Positions 8,171 through 14,835 are shown, counted from the stretch's first letter. The stretch: 37,813 bases of DNA from Bacteroidaceae bacterium (GCA_017427185.1 JAFRTJ010000066.1:1-37813), one strand, 5' to 3'. Notes: generated from the letters alone by a model not told the origin. Program-made: numbers and translations.

Positions 8171-9076
8171 GTGAAAAAATTTAAAATCTATAGCTTCATG
8201 TTTACTCCAATCATGGAGAAGCAGTTGGAGATACCCTTCGAAGAGTACGAGCAGATAGACGTCAAGGATTCGCTGGACCGAAAGCAGGATATCCTGGAGG
8301 AAATCCTGGGGGAATTCGCAAACGGAGAGGGCCCAGAAAAGGCTAAGTTCACCTTCAGAGACGACAACTACTCCCAACGCACCTACGTCCACCAGCAGGG
8401 CATCAGCGTGCTGCGAATCGCCAACAACAAGAAAGTGAAGTGGGAGGAGAATTTCGAGACCAAAACGATGGACAATCATCCCTCGAGCCTGGTCATCATC
8501 GACAACCGCAAAGACCGTCAGGTGATTGCCATCGAGAAAAAGGAGACATCGTTCAAGAAGACGGATAAGCTGGCCAACATCATCCAGGAAACGTTCAGAA
8601 AAAAGCTCGCCCAGCATCGGCTCTCGGTCGACATCAGGGGAAAGTATCATTACGCTCAATTCTGGGAGGTGGTGGACGTCTCGATGAAGCTGAACGGAAT
8701 AGAATCCGTCACTTTCCCCTTTCCCTACCCCAATCTGCCTCAGCTGACCGATATGGTAGGCGAATACTTTGCCGACCTGGCAAGGCGGACCAACAGCGAG
8801 CCCACGCTGGAGCTGAAGGGGCAAAGCGGCGAGAGCGTCAGCGTCTCCAAGGAAGACGCCTTCATGATAAACGCCATCAAGGCTTGTGCTGCCAGCGGAC
8901 GCCCCATCCTGATAAAACCCAAGGGCAGCCAGAGAAGAAAAATCGGGGTGGAATGCCCCGTGATAGAAGAGCTTTCGGACGTGCTTCTCGTGGATCTGGA
9001 CAAGCAGGAACTGTTCAACTCCAAGTTTGAAGGCATAACAGATTTCCTGAACAAAATAAAGCTGGTCTATGAATAA
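8171..9076 (+). CDS. Unknown protein, first gene of a three-gene cassette
   Basis: I do not recognise a family. The 301-aa protein has no signal peptide or membrane segment and looks like a soluble alpha/beta protein. The central region near 75-150 alternates hydrophobic strands with charged residues (SSLVIIDNRKDRQVIAIEKKE). The C-terminal part near 215-290 contains 'SKEDAFMINAIKACAASGRPILIKPKG'. The start is uncertain: GTG at 8171 gives MKKFKIYSF, while ATG at 8198 gives MFTPIMEKQ. A TAATTTTT box at 8159-8166 would place a transcription start close to the GTG. The gene overlaps the next by 8 nt and lies between terminators at 8099-8134 and 10395-10443, so it belongs to a self-contained operon. 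A 333-codon open frame on the opposite strand is treated as a shadow. Confidence 0.75.
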   Translation: MKKFKIYSFMFTPIMEKQLEIPFEEYEQIDVKDSLDRKQDILEEILGEFANGEGPEKAKFTFRDDNYSQRTYVHQQGISVLRIANNKKVKWEENFETKTMDNHPSSLVIIDNRKDRQVIAIEKKETSFKKTDKLANIIQETFRKKLAQHRLSVDIRGKYHYAQFWEVVDVSMKLNGIESVTFPFPYPNLPQLTDMVGEYFADLARRTNSEPTLELKGQSGESVSVSKEDAFMINAIKACAASGRPILIKPKGSQRRKIGVECPVIEELSDVLLVDLDKQELFNSKFEGITDFLNKIKLVYE

Positions 9077-9839
9077 GAAAGAACGCACGCTGATGAACCT
9101 GTGCCTGAAGGACCAGCTGTTCTGCTCGATGCTTGGCGGCCTGGAATACATGCACGAGAAATACGCTTTGCCTTCCCCCTATGAAACCTGGCTGCACGCC
9201 ATGGGGCTGACGCAGGAAATCCACACCTCGCCCCGACCAGACTTGGCGGCGGAGCAGATACTCAGAGAGGAAAACGTATGTGTGCTGGCTTCCCTGCTGT
9301 ACATCGAGATGACGCAAGACTTGGAGCACGCACAGACCCCCACGGAGCTGAAGGATGTGATTTGCAGGAAATTAGAGAAATGCGAGCTTTGGCCCGAACT
9401 CTTCCGCGAGATAGGGAAATCGGAACAAAGGGAGGAGCTTCAGGGGCACCATATAACCGAGACCGACTACACGCAGAAAGAACTGCCCACCTACGGGACG
9501 AGCTGCGACGACAGCATCCCGGCGGAAAAAATAGTGGAGATCACCATAGAGATGGGGGACCCGCAGCTTGAGCACGAAGTAGCTTATCTGATGCGCAGAA
9601 TCGATGACCAGCATGAAGGAGCGCTGCAGGAACACATTCTCAGACTGGAACGCCATGCCAGCGAATTCCGAGGAAAGACAGTCAAGCAACTGGACGTGAT
9701 TGCCCGGCAGCAAAGGGAATCGAAAGAGATGCTGGAAAAGGCTGCCAACAGGAAAGCAATCAATCAGGTGGTGCTGGAGCAGAACAATTGGGGCATAGAG
9801 AGCGAGAAGGCAAGGCTGGGGCTGGAGCTGAAGGAGTAA
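9069..9839 (+). CDS. Unknown protein with C-terminal coiled coil, second gene of the cassette
   Basis: I do not recognise a family. The 256-aa protein is predicted soluble. Residues 1-120 are helical with a Leu/Met-rich start (NLCLKDQLFCSMLGGLEYMH). The middle is acidic. About residues 165-256 are highly charged and probably a coiled coil (HEVAYLMRRIDDQHEGALQ ... RQQRESKEMLEKAANRK). Near the end is the motif QVVLEQNN, which is also near the start of the third protein and comes from a 23-nt exact DNA repeat. The ATG at 9069 overlaps the stop of the first gene by 8 nt, and the third gene follows after 27 nt. Co-translation and the shared motif suggest that the products work together, possibly as a complex. 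Confidence 0.75.
   Translation: MNKKERTLMNLCLKDQLFCSMLGGLEYMHEKYALPSPYETWLHAMGLTQEIHTSPRPDLAAEQILREENVCVLASLLYIEMTQDLEHAQTPTELKDVICRKLEKCELWPELFREIGKSEQREELQGHHITETDYTQKELPTYGTSCDDSIPAEKIVEITIEMGDPQLEHEVAYLMRRIDDQHEGALQEHILRLERHASEFRGKTVKQLDVIARQQRESKEMLEKAANRKAINQVVLEQNNWGIESEKARLGLELKE
9765..9787 (+). repeat. 23-nt exact direct repeat, copy 1
   Basis: This segment is identical to 9936-9958. In both places it is read in the frame that encodes QVVLEQN(N). Here it lies near the 3' end of the second cassette gene. Identical DNA, including third codon positions, implies a recent duplication or conversion. Confidence 0.9.
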
Positions 9840-9866
9840 CCGCTAACCACAAAAAACTGACATACA

Positions 9867-10358
9867 ATGGACGAGAAGACAAAACGAGACTTCATGAACG
9901 ACATACTGGCCCGCGTGGGGATGGGAGGCATCGGGCAGGTGGTGCTGGAGCAGAACAACACGTTCAACGTGGGGAAGGAGCAGCCCATACAGATGCCGCC
10001 CCACCTGACGAAGGAATGGACGATGAGGCTCTATCAGTTTCTCGTTGAAAAGGAATTCATCGACAAACAGACTCCGGCAGACGATTTCCTCTATCTGATG
10101 GGGGTGACGAGTATTGCCCCCGTGAAGCTGAAACCCATCAACTGGCTGAAGACGATACAGCAACTGCGGCTCGTGCTGGAACGGTCGTTCCAGACACCCA
10201 TCCATCGTGGTTCGCTCAGGAAGGCAGAGATAGAGCGCAGGGCTCCCTACTGCTTCCTCAACAAAGGAAAAAAGATGGAAGAATTATCCAAACCGAAAGA
10301 GGAATTGAGCGCTGAGATAGACGAGATAGAAATATTCTTCCGACAAAATCCGACATAA
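9867..10358 (+). CDS. Unknown protein, third gene of the cassette (RteC/DUF6043-like C-terminus?)
   Basis: The 163-aa protein begins with a helix, then GIGQVVLEQNNTFNV, which shares QVVLEQNN with the end of the preceding protein. Residues 45-130 contain 'KPINWLKTIQQLRLVLERSF' preceded by 'FLYLMGVTS'. This pattern reminds me of the C-terminal region of RteC/DUF6043-type proteins that accompany Bacteroidetes mobile elements, but I cannot confirm it. A Lys/Glu-rich tail follows. The gene lies 27 nt after the second gene and is followed by a strong terminator, which closes the cassette. It could be a regulator or a structural partner of the second protein. Confidence 0.7.
   Translation: MDEKTKRDFMNDILARVGMGGIGQVVLEQNNTFNVGKEQPIQMPPHLTKEWTMRLYQFLVEKEFIDKQTPADDFLYLMGVTSIAPVKLKPINWLKTIQQLRLVLERSFQTPIHRGSLRKAEIERRAPYCFLNKGKKMEELSKPKEELSAEIDEIEIFFRQNPT
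9936..9958 (+). repeat. 23-nt exact direct repeat, copy 2
   Basis: Second copy of the repeat at 9765-9787, here near the 5' end of the third cassette gene and in the same reading frame sense. The copies are 171 nt apart. Confidence 0.9.
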
Positions 10359-10394
10359 ACACACTTAGCTGATTCTCAGCAGATTACAAAGATA

Positions 10395-10443
10395 CTCCCG
10401 ACTGTTTCCGATGCAGGAAATGGTCGGGAGCTTTCGTTTGTTT
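10395..10443 (+). terminator. Intrinsic terminator closing the three-gene cassette
   Basis: CTCCCGAC (10395-10402) pairs with GTCGGGAG (10423-10430), and inside it TTTCC pairs with GGAAA. The tail CTTTCGTTTGTTTTCC is T-rich. The stem is long and GC-rich, so termination should be efficient. It separates the cassette from the promoter of the next operon. Confidence 0.85.
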
Positions 10444-10446
10444 TCC

Positions 10447-10477
10447 TTTCTGTTCCCCCACATAAAGCCTACCTTTG
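10447..10477 (+). promoter_or_regulatory. Promoter of the primase-helicase operon
   Basis: TACCTTTG at 10470-10477 is a full match to the Bacteroidetes -7 consensus TAnnTTTG. A weaker TTTCTG at 10447-10452 sits about 17-19 nt upstream where the -33 box is expected. The implied transcript begins near 10484 and carries a leader of about 85 nt with the hairpin at 10508-10550. Confidence 0.6.
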
Positions 10478-10507
10478 CATCGTGATTCAAAAATAACAAT
10501 CACAGCG

Positions 10508-10550
10508 GCCCAAAGAGGCAAGGAGGTCCGGCCGGCTCCAAACCTCGGGC
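10508..10550 (+). promoter_or_regulatory. Symmetric structured leader RNA
   Basis: Three stems nest symmetrically: GCCC (10508-10511) with GGGC (10547-10550), GAGG (10515-10518) with CCTC (10543-10546), and GGAG (10522-10525) with CTCC (10536-10539). A-rich internal loops (AAA, CAA, AAA) separate them, and a CCGGCCGG apical segment caps them. The hairpin lies in the untranslated leader about 20 nt before the first ATG of the operon. There is no T-run behind it, so it is not a simple terminator. It could bind an operon product or a small ligand; I do not recognise it as a named riboswitch or leader. Confidence 0.55.
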
Positions 10551-10569
10551 AAACTTAAATAAATAATGT

Positions 10570-10869
10570 ATGACAACAACAGCAACAATCACTCACATCG
10601 GTGAGCTGAAATCAGGGACAGGACGGAACACGGGTCTGCCCTGGAAGTACCAGGATGTGGTTCTGGTCATCCCCGAGGAGGACGGAATGTTCAACTCCAT
10701 CACACACCGGATATGGACAGAAGACCTGGAGAGATTCCAGATGTCGGGCCTCGGAGAAAGGGACCAGATCCGAGTGGATGTAAGGTTCCGCAACACGACG
10801 AGGCAGAAGCAGAACGGAGAATACTTCACCGTCTGCGAGGTCTTCATCAAGAGTTGGGAGGCGCTATGA
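10570..10869 (+). CDS. DUF3127-like OB-fold protein (putative ssDNA-binding)
   Basis: The 99-aa protein has the shape of the DUF3127 family. A first strand (TATITHIGELKSGTGRNTGLPWKYQDVVLVI) precedes a W/F-rich central part (ITHRIWTEDLERF), and a final pair of strands carries 'GEYFTVCEVFIKSWEAL'. DUF3127 members are thought to adopt an OB fold, consistent with single-stranded DNA binding next to a primase-helicase. It is the first gene of a five-gene unit whose members all overlap; its stop overlaps the next start as ATGA (10866-10869). No signal peptide or membrane segment is present. Confidence 0.7.
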   Translation: MTTTATITHIGELKSGTGRNTGLPWKYQDVVLVIPEEDGMFNSITHRIWTEDLERFQMSGLGERDQIRVDVRFRNTTRQKQNGEYFTVCEVFIKSWEAL

Positions 10870-11126
10870 GAGAGATCAGTCTGTTCGGACAGGTGAAAGA
10901 AGCCCTGAAGGAACACCCTCGGCTGTGGACGATGATACGGAAGGAGGCGAACACCATCGCGGACAGGATGGACCAAGAGGATTTCCTGCTCTCCATCCTC
11001 GCCTTCATCAGATTCAATGCTGACAGAACCCAACGGGGAGCGCTGCCGGAATGGATGATCGGGAGAATCAGATTTTATCAACAACACATTAAACGAATCA
11101 AAAAAAATGAAATCACAATTCTTTAA
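10866..11126 (+). CDS. Small unknown protein of the primase-helicase operon
   Basis: This 86-aa protein starts at the ATG that overlaps the previous stop (ATGA). The frame is open further upstream to 10713 but would run through the previous gene. It is predicted all-helical and basic at the C-terminus (RIRFYQQHIKRIKKNE). The central MDQEDFLLSILAFIRFN suggests a helical interaction surface. No family is recognised. Its position between an OB-fold protein and the primase suggests an accessory replication factor; this is inference. Its 3' end overlaps the next gene by 20 nt. Confidence 0.65.
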   Translation: MREISLFGQVKEALKEHPRLWTMIRKEANTIADRMDQEDFLLSILAFIRFNADRTQRGALPEWMIGRIRFYQQHIKRIKKNEITIL

Positions 11127-11412
11127 TTTCAAACTTATGGTGGAAAGTGTTGCCGACTTGGCTGACAATTGCTTCCACAGTGGCAAACTTTTCCTCGTGG
11201 AGGAGGCCAAGATGGCCCGCTTCATCGCTTACCCTCCGAGAAAGAGAACGGCAAGAAACAAAAAAGTCTATCAGGACAGCCGGGTGAGAGTGATGCAATG
11301 CCCCGACGGGAGTTACGTGATGACAGTCACTTTCGAGTGGCAAGACACGAACACATGGGGCGTGCTGACGAAGATCATGCGCGACGTGTACCAAGCACTT
11401 AAATCACTATGA
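11107..11412 (+). CDS. Small unknown basic protein of the primase-helicase operon
   Basis: The 101-aa protein has a helical N-terminus (residues 1-35), a very basic central stretch (PPRKRTARNKKVYQDSRVRV) and a beta-rich end with 'MTVTFEWQDTNTWGVLTKIM'. The basic patch could contact nucleic acid. No family is recognised. It overlaps the preceding gene by 20 nt and the following gene by 4 nt (ATGA, 11409-11412), so its translation is coupled to both. Confidence 0.65.
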   Translation: MKSQFFNFKLMVESVADLADNCFHSGKLFLVEEAKMARFIAYPPRKRTARNKKVYQDSRVRVMQCPDGSYVMTVTFEWQDTNTWGVLTKIMRDVYQALKSL

Positions 11413-12026
11413 TACGGATAGCTTGCACGAACGACACGTGGGGGGACACCATGCCCCTCACGCGCGGATGGCTCAGAAACGCGATTCAGGGCAAGAGAAT
11501 GGCAAACATCATTTATCAGATACGGAATGGATACCCCATCAAGAAAAAGGAGCTGCCCGCCGTCTGCTGGCAGGCTGGAGACTACGAGGGCAACAAGCGG
11601 ACTGACGGGAACGCTCATCTCAACGGCCTGTTTGCTCTGGATATCGACCATGTGCCTGGCGCTATTGTTTGCGGAGCACCCCATCTCTATCGGCAGGAGC
11701 CTGATGCTGTGGAAGAGCTGGCGAAGGAATTTGTGCGTCGCGCCGATGAGCTGGATATCGTCTGCGTTCACCGCTCACCCTCTGGCGACGGGCTCCATGT
11801 GGTGGCCCTGTGCCAACCTGAGTTCCAGACGATTGCCCAGAACCAGCGGTGGCTGGCCCAGGCGCTGGAGACCCCCTACGACGAAAAATGCTGCGACATG
11901 GCGCGGATGATGTATCTGAGCGTGGAGAACGATTTCTACTATCTGGACGAGGAGACTTTGTTTGGCATGGAAGAAAATGCTTCGGAAGAGGCAGGAAAGG
12001 AGAATATCAGGGATGAAAAAGATTAA
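11409..12026 (+). CDS. VirE_N / BT4734-like protein, putative primase-type domain
   Basis: The 205-aa protein resembles the VirE N-terminal domain/BT4734 family, which in Bacteroidetes is almost always next to a DUF3987-type P-loop protein. Visible features are the acidic LFALDIDH at about 74-81, the SPSGDGLHVVA motif at about 123-133 and a late DMARMMYLSVENDFYY segment near 163-178. The order 'DxD ... SxSG.G ... R' fits the metal-binding and nucleotide-binding layout of primase-type palms; that role is inferred. The start ATG overlaps the previous stop, and the 3' end overlaps the helicase gene by 14 nt. Confidence 0.8.
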   Translation: MIRIACTNDTWGDTMPLTRGWLRNAIQGKRMANIIYQIRNGYPIKKKELPAVCWQAGDYEGNKRTDGNAHLNGLFALDIDHVPGAIVCGAPHLYRQEPDAVEELAKEFVRRADELDIVCVHRSPSGDGLHVVALCQPEFQTIAQNQRWLAQALETPYDEKCCDMARMMYLSVENDFYYLDEETLFGMEENASEEAGKENIRDEKD

Positions 12027-13869
12027 GGCAATACCTGCGAGTGGGGCCAACGATCCCCTGCAGGAAGCGAGAACGGAAGAAGCAGCCGTCGTGGCTGAGA
12101 CTCAAGTGATGCCCTACGAGGGAGAAATGAAGTTCGGCGAGATTCCCTACAAGAAAATCATCGAACGGTGGTTCCACGACGTCGTGGGGCACAATCCCCT
12201 CGAAGGAGAACGGAACAACAGCCTGTTCCGACTCTGTACCCAACTGGCTTACATCGCGGAATTCAACCGCGAGACGCTGCTGACGATAGTCCCCCGGTTG
12301 GGACTCTCGGAGAAAGAGGTGGAAGGCATCGTGGACAGCGCCCTGAAGTTTGTGGCTGCCCATCGGAGCACAGCTGTCCCCTACAGCCTCTGGAAAGTGC
12401 TGAAGGAACTGGAGCAGGAGACGCAGTCGAACACACCCATAGGCGATCAGTTCAGCTACGAGGATGAGGACGAGGAATGGGAGGAGGAGCAGGAGACAGA
12501 TCCCGACCTGCCTGCCCTGCTGCCTCCAGGCATCAAGGAATACGTGGACGCTGCCCCGAAACGGCTGAAGAAGGCCTATCTGATGGCGCTGCTGCCTCTG
12601 TGGGGGACCATGCTGACGCGACTGAGGGCCCGCTATCTCGACAATCAGATTCACAGCCCCAGCCTGCAATGCTGCATCATCGGTGGTCCCGCCTCGGGGA
12701 AGGGATTCGTGAGGAAACTCTCGACAGACTTGCTGAGCCATCTCATCGAGCAGGACGCGCGCATGGAGCAGCTGGAACAGGACTGGGACGACGCGATGAA
12801 GCAAAGGGGAGGCGGAGCGAAAGAGGTTCCGCTAAGGCCTAAAGTCCCCATGCTCTACAAGGATGGAGACATCACGACGGCAGAGATCCTGAACAGACTG
12901 AAATTCAACCGAGGCCTGCACTTCATCATCTGCTCGGACGAGATTGACTCGCTGACGAAGAGCCGCTACTCAACATGGGCCACCCTGTCGGAATTCTTCC
13001 GCAAGGCTTTCGACAACGGACGGTGGGGGCAGGATCGAGCTGGAAGCAACGCGGTGAGAGGTCATGCGGATGCTTACTGCAACCTGCTGGCAGCCTGCAC
13101 TCCCGACCGTGTCCCCTTCTATTTCGGGCAGCACGTTCACAACGGTCTGGCAAGCCGCGTGACCTTCGTCCGCCTGATAGAAAAGCTGGGCGAGGAGATG
13201 CCTGTCGTCGCCGACCTGAGCAAACGGGCACGGGCCAGGATCGAGGAGCTGAGGAATCAGGCAAAAGCGGAGAGCATGAACCTGACGGAAACCGTCAGCG
13301 AAGATGGCTCACCCTGCGTACGGTTTGATGTGATGCCTGAGCGATTCCTGAACATGAAGTTCCTCAACGAACGGTTGGAGCAGTGGCTGGAAGAGCAGCG
13401 TATCCTCTGCATAAAAGAGAACAGCAAGGCAAGAGATGTGTTCCGCCGCAGGGCTTCCGTTATCGGTTTCCGAGCCGGCATGATAGCCTTCTGGCTCTGG
13501 GGGTGCAAGTTCGGCAGGAAGACCATGCAGGCCGTGGGGGACTTTGCCTACTGGGTGGCTGAACAGACGATGAATGAGCAAATTTTCCTCTTCGGAGAGC
13601 AGATGAGTAAGCCCATAGAATTGGGAAACGGAGAAAACTCCGGAAAGTACACAAACATCTTCGACGAAATGGAGAATGTGTTCACCATTCAGGACGTCAG
13701 AAGTGCCCTTGCAAGAGCAGGACAGACTACCAGCGAGAGACATGTGGTTTACTTGTGGAAGAAAAACCGCCTCATCGAGAAATTCCAAAAGAAGTACTAC
13801 AAGGTGGGCACAAAGGAACACGAGGAGTTGCAGGAGAAACAAGCTGAGATGAATGAAAAGGACTCCTAA
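12013..13869 (+). CDS. DUF3987-like P-loop primase-helicase
   Basis: The 618-aa protein has an N-terminal helical region (about 40-125) resembling the PriCT/VirE-linked helical domain. An acidic linker near 140-165 (DEDEEWEEEQETD) follows, then an ATPase domain. The Walker A motif GGPASGKG lies at about 224-231 and a Walker B-like FIICSDEID at about 304-312. A likely arginine-containing segment (GLASRVTFVRL) lies downstream. The family is believed to unwind or process DNA for element replication. ATG 12013 is preferred over the upstream frame start at 11962, which would give a longer overlap with the VirE_N gene. The stop codon TAA (13867-13869) runs directly into the octamer repeat at 13868, so the end of the gene and the repeat are fused. 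Confidence 0.8.
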   Translation: MKKIKAIPASGANDPLQEARTEEAAVVAETQVMPYEGEMKFGEIPYKKIIERWFHDVVGHNPLEGERNNSLFRLCTQLAYIAEFNRETLLTIVPRLGLSEKEVEGIVDSALKFVAAHRSTAVPYSLWKVLKELEQETQSNTPIGDQFSYEDEDEEWEEEQETDPDLPALLPPGIKEYVDAAPKRLKKAYLMALLPLWGTMLTRLRARYLDNQIHSPSLQCCIIGGPASGKGFVRKLSTDLLSHLIEQDARMEQLEQDWDDAMKQRGGGAKEVPLRPKVPMLYKDGDITTAEILNRLKFNRGLHFIICSDEIDSLTKSRYSTWATLSEFFRKAFDNGRWGQDRAGSNAVRGHADAYCNLLAACTPDRVPFYFGQHVHNGLASRVTFVRLIEKLGEEMPVVADLSKRARARIEELRNQAKAESMNLTETVSEDGSPCVRFDVMPERFLNMKFLNERLEQWLEEQRILCIKENSKARDVFRRRASVIGFRAGMIAFWLWGCKFGRKTMQAVGDFAYWVAEQTMNEQIFLFGEQMSKPIELGNGENSGKYTNIFDEMENVFTIQDVRSALARAGQTTSERHVVYLWKKNRLIEKFQKKYYKVGTKEHEELQEKQAEMNEKDS

Positions 13870-13904
13870 AATGTCGTTTTGTCGTTTTGTCGTTTTGTCG
13901 TTTT
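13868..13904 (+). repeat. Octamer tandem repeat, right copy of the 37-nt inverted repeat
   Basis: AAAAT followed by four perfect copies of GTCGTTTT. It is the exact reverse complement of 104-140. It begins within the stop codon of the primase-helicase gene and ends 42 nt before the DUF5675-type gene. No long hairpin is possible within the block, so it is not an ordinary terminator. Confidence 0.9.
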
Positions 13905-13946
13905 TATGATTTTAAGTTGATATAACGAAGCAATATCCAAAAACAA

Positions 13947-14499
13947 ATGGAACTGATCCTGAAACGAATAGCAAAGAAGAAAGGGTACACGATTGGCAAG
14001 CTATATGCCAGCCCCCTCCCCAGCCCTACCTCCGTCGCGAATGGGGATTCGCTCCCCTTTGTGGTGCCACAGCCACATTTAGTGGCTGCTCTAAAGACCC
14101 CAGTCGCCCCCTCAAGAGAGGGGTGTTGGGGAAGGTTTGGGTGAGGCCGATTATTTCTGCGATACGTTGGAACCTCCAGTACGGGAGGTGAAGACGAAAA
14201 GTAGAGGTGGGATAACACAGAAACCCTTCGCCATCCCTGAGGGGCGTTACCCTTTAGTGATTACCTACTCACCAAAGTTCAAGAAGTGGCTGCCCTTGCT
14301 GCTCAATGTCCCCCAGTTCAGCGGCATCCGCATCCACGCTGGCAATACGCCCAGAGACACGGCGGGCTGCATCCTGGTGGGCGAGAACAAACTGGTGGGG
14401 CAACTGCAGAACTCAACCCTTTGGCTCAATCGCCTGAAGCAGAAGATTGTGGAGGCGAAGGAGAGAGGAGAGGGAGTGTGGATAACCATTAAAAATTGA
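13947..14499 (+). pseudogene. DUF5675-family gene disrupted by an insertion
   Basis: The start codes for MELILKRIAKKKGYTIGKLY, the expected N-terminus of DUF5675 proteins. The rest of the family signature resumes in another frame from about 14146: DYFCDTLEPPVRE, then 'AIPEGRYPLVITYSPKFKKW' and 'IRIHAGNTPRDTAGCILVGENK'. In between is a 139-nt insertion (about 14010-14148) that shifts frame and introduces a stop at 14142-14144, so the gene is probably inactive. Removing 139 nt joins KLYA directly to DYFCDTLEPP. The His in 'IHAGN' and Cys in 'AGCILVG' recall an L,D-transpeptidase-type active site; that is inference. Relatives often accompany VirE/DUF3987 loci with amidase-like lysis genes. Confidence 0.8.
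14010..14148. mobile_element. 139-nt non-coding multi-hairpin insertion (MITE/REP-like)
   Basis: The element splits the DUF5675 gene. GCC flanks it on both sides (14007-14009 and 14146-14148), compatible with a 3-bp target duplication. It contains three adjacent hairpins: GGGGA/TCCCC near 14043-14057, AGCCAC/GTGGCT near 14071-14086, and CCCCTC/GAGGGG near 14107-14123. Its ends are C-rich on the left (CCCCCTCCCCAGCCC) and G-rich on the right (GTTGGGGAAGGTTTGGGTG), forming rough terminal inverted repeats. It encodes nothing, so a trans-acting transposase would be needed. Confidence 0.65.
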
Positions 14500-14706
14500 A
14501 AAGGTGAAAAGTTATAAAGGTGAAAAATTGAAAAGGTGAAAAGTTGAAAAGGTGAAAAGGTGAAGGCTGCGATTAAACGAGAGCAGAGTCAAACTTGTTT
14601 GAACTATGCCGAGCGTGAGCAGTCTCGACGAAGTCAAAAGGGGAAAGGTAAAAAATTGAAAAGGTGAAAAGGTGAAAAGGTGAAAAATTGAAAAGGTAAA
14701 AAGGGT
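14490..14706 (+). repeat. Low-complexity GAAAAGGT field with embedded palindromic module
   Basis: Many short degenerate units of the type TGAAAAGGTGAAAAATTG fill this stretch. They start over the stop codon of the DUF5675 gene and run to about 14706. In the middle (14565-14638) is a unique module with an imperfect palindrome at 14587-14605 (AGTCAAAC / GTTTGAACT). Similar intergenic modules are, to my memory, scattered in Prevotella genomes. No coding potential is seen. Confidence 0.65.
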
Positions 14707-14756
14707 GAGCGAAAGGGGGCGGATTCCAAAAAAAAATGCAAAATCTGTGTTCAATA

Positions 14757-14788
14757 TTTGTCGGGCTGAAAAAAAAGTCGTAAATTTA
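14757..14788 (+). promoter_or_regulatory. Promoter of the aldA-lutABC operon
   Basis: TTTG at 14757-14760 and TAAATTTA at 14781-14788 are separated by exactly 20 nt, fitting the Bacteroidetes -33/-7 pattern with one mismatch in the -7 box. Transcription would begin near 14795, giving a leader of about 40 nt before the aldA ATG. Confidence 0.6.
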
Positions 14789-14835
14789 CCGCAAATATGT
14801 GTTATTTAATAATGTTTAATAAGCAGAAGTAAATC

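Noticed and set aside
8150..9151. 333-codon open frame on the minus strand over the first cassette gene
   Set aside because: Its translation is Leu/His/Val-rich without domain character. The plus-strand frame has a natural protein composition and overlaps the next gene as expected in an operon.
104..13904. Calling the bracketed region a composite transposon
   Set aside because: No transposase or integrase gene and no target duplication are visible. The inverted repeat alone does not prove transposition, so it is reported only as a finding.
13947..14144. Separate 65-codon gene at the start of the DUF5675 region
   Set aside because: Its first 20 codons are the DUF5675 N-terminus and the rest is read from the inserted hairpin element, so it is part of a broken gene.
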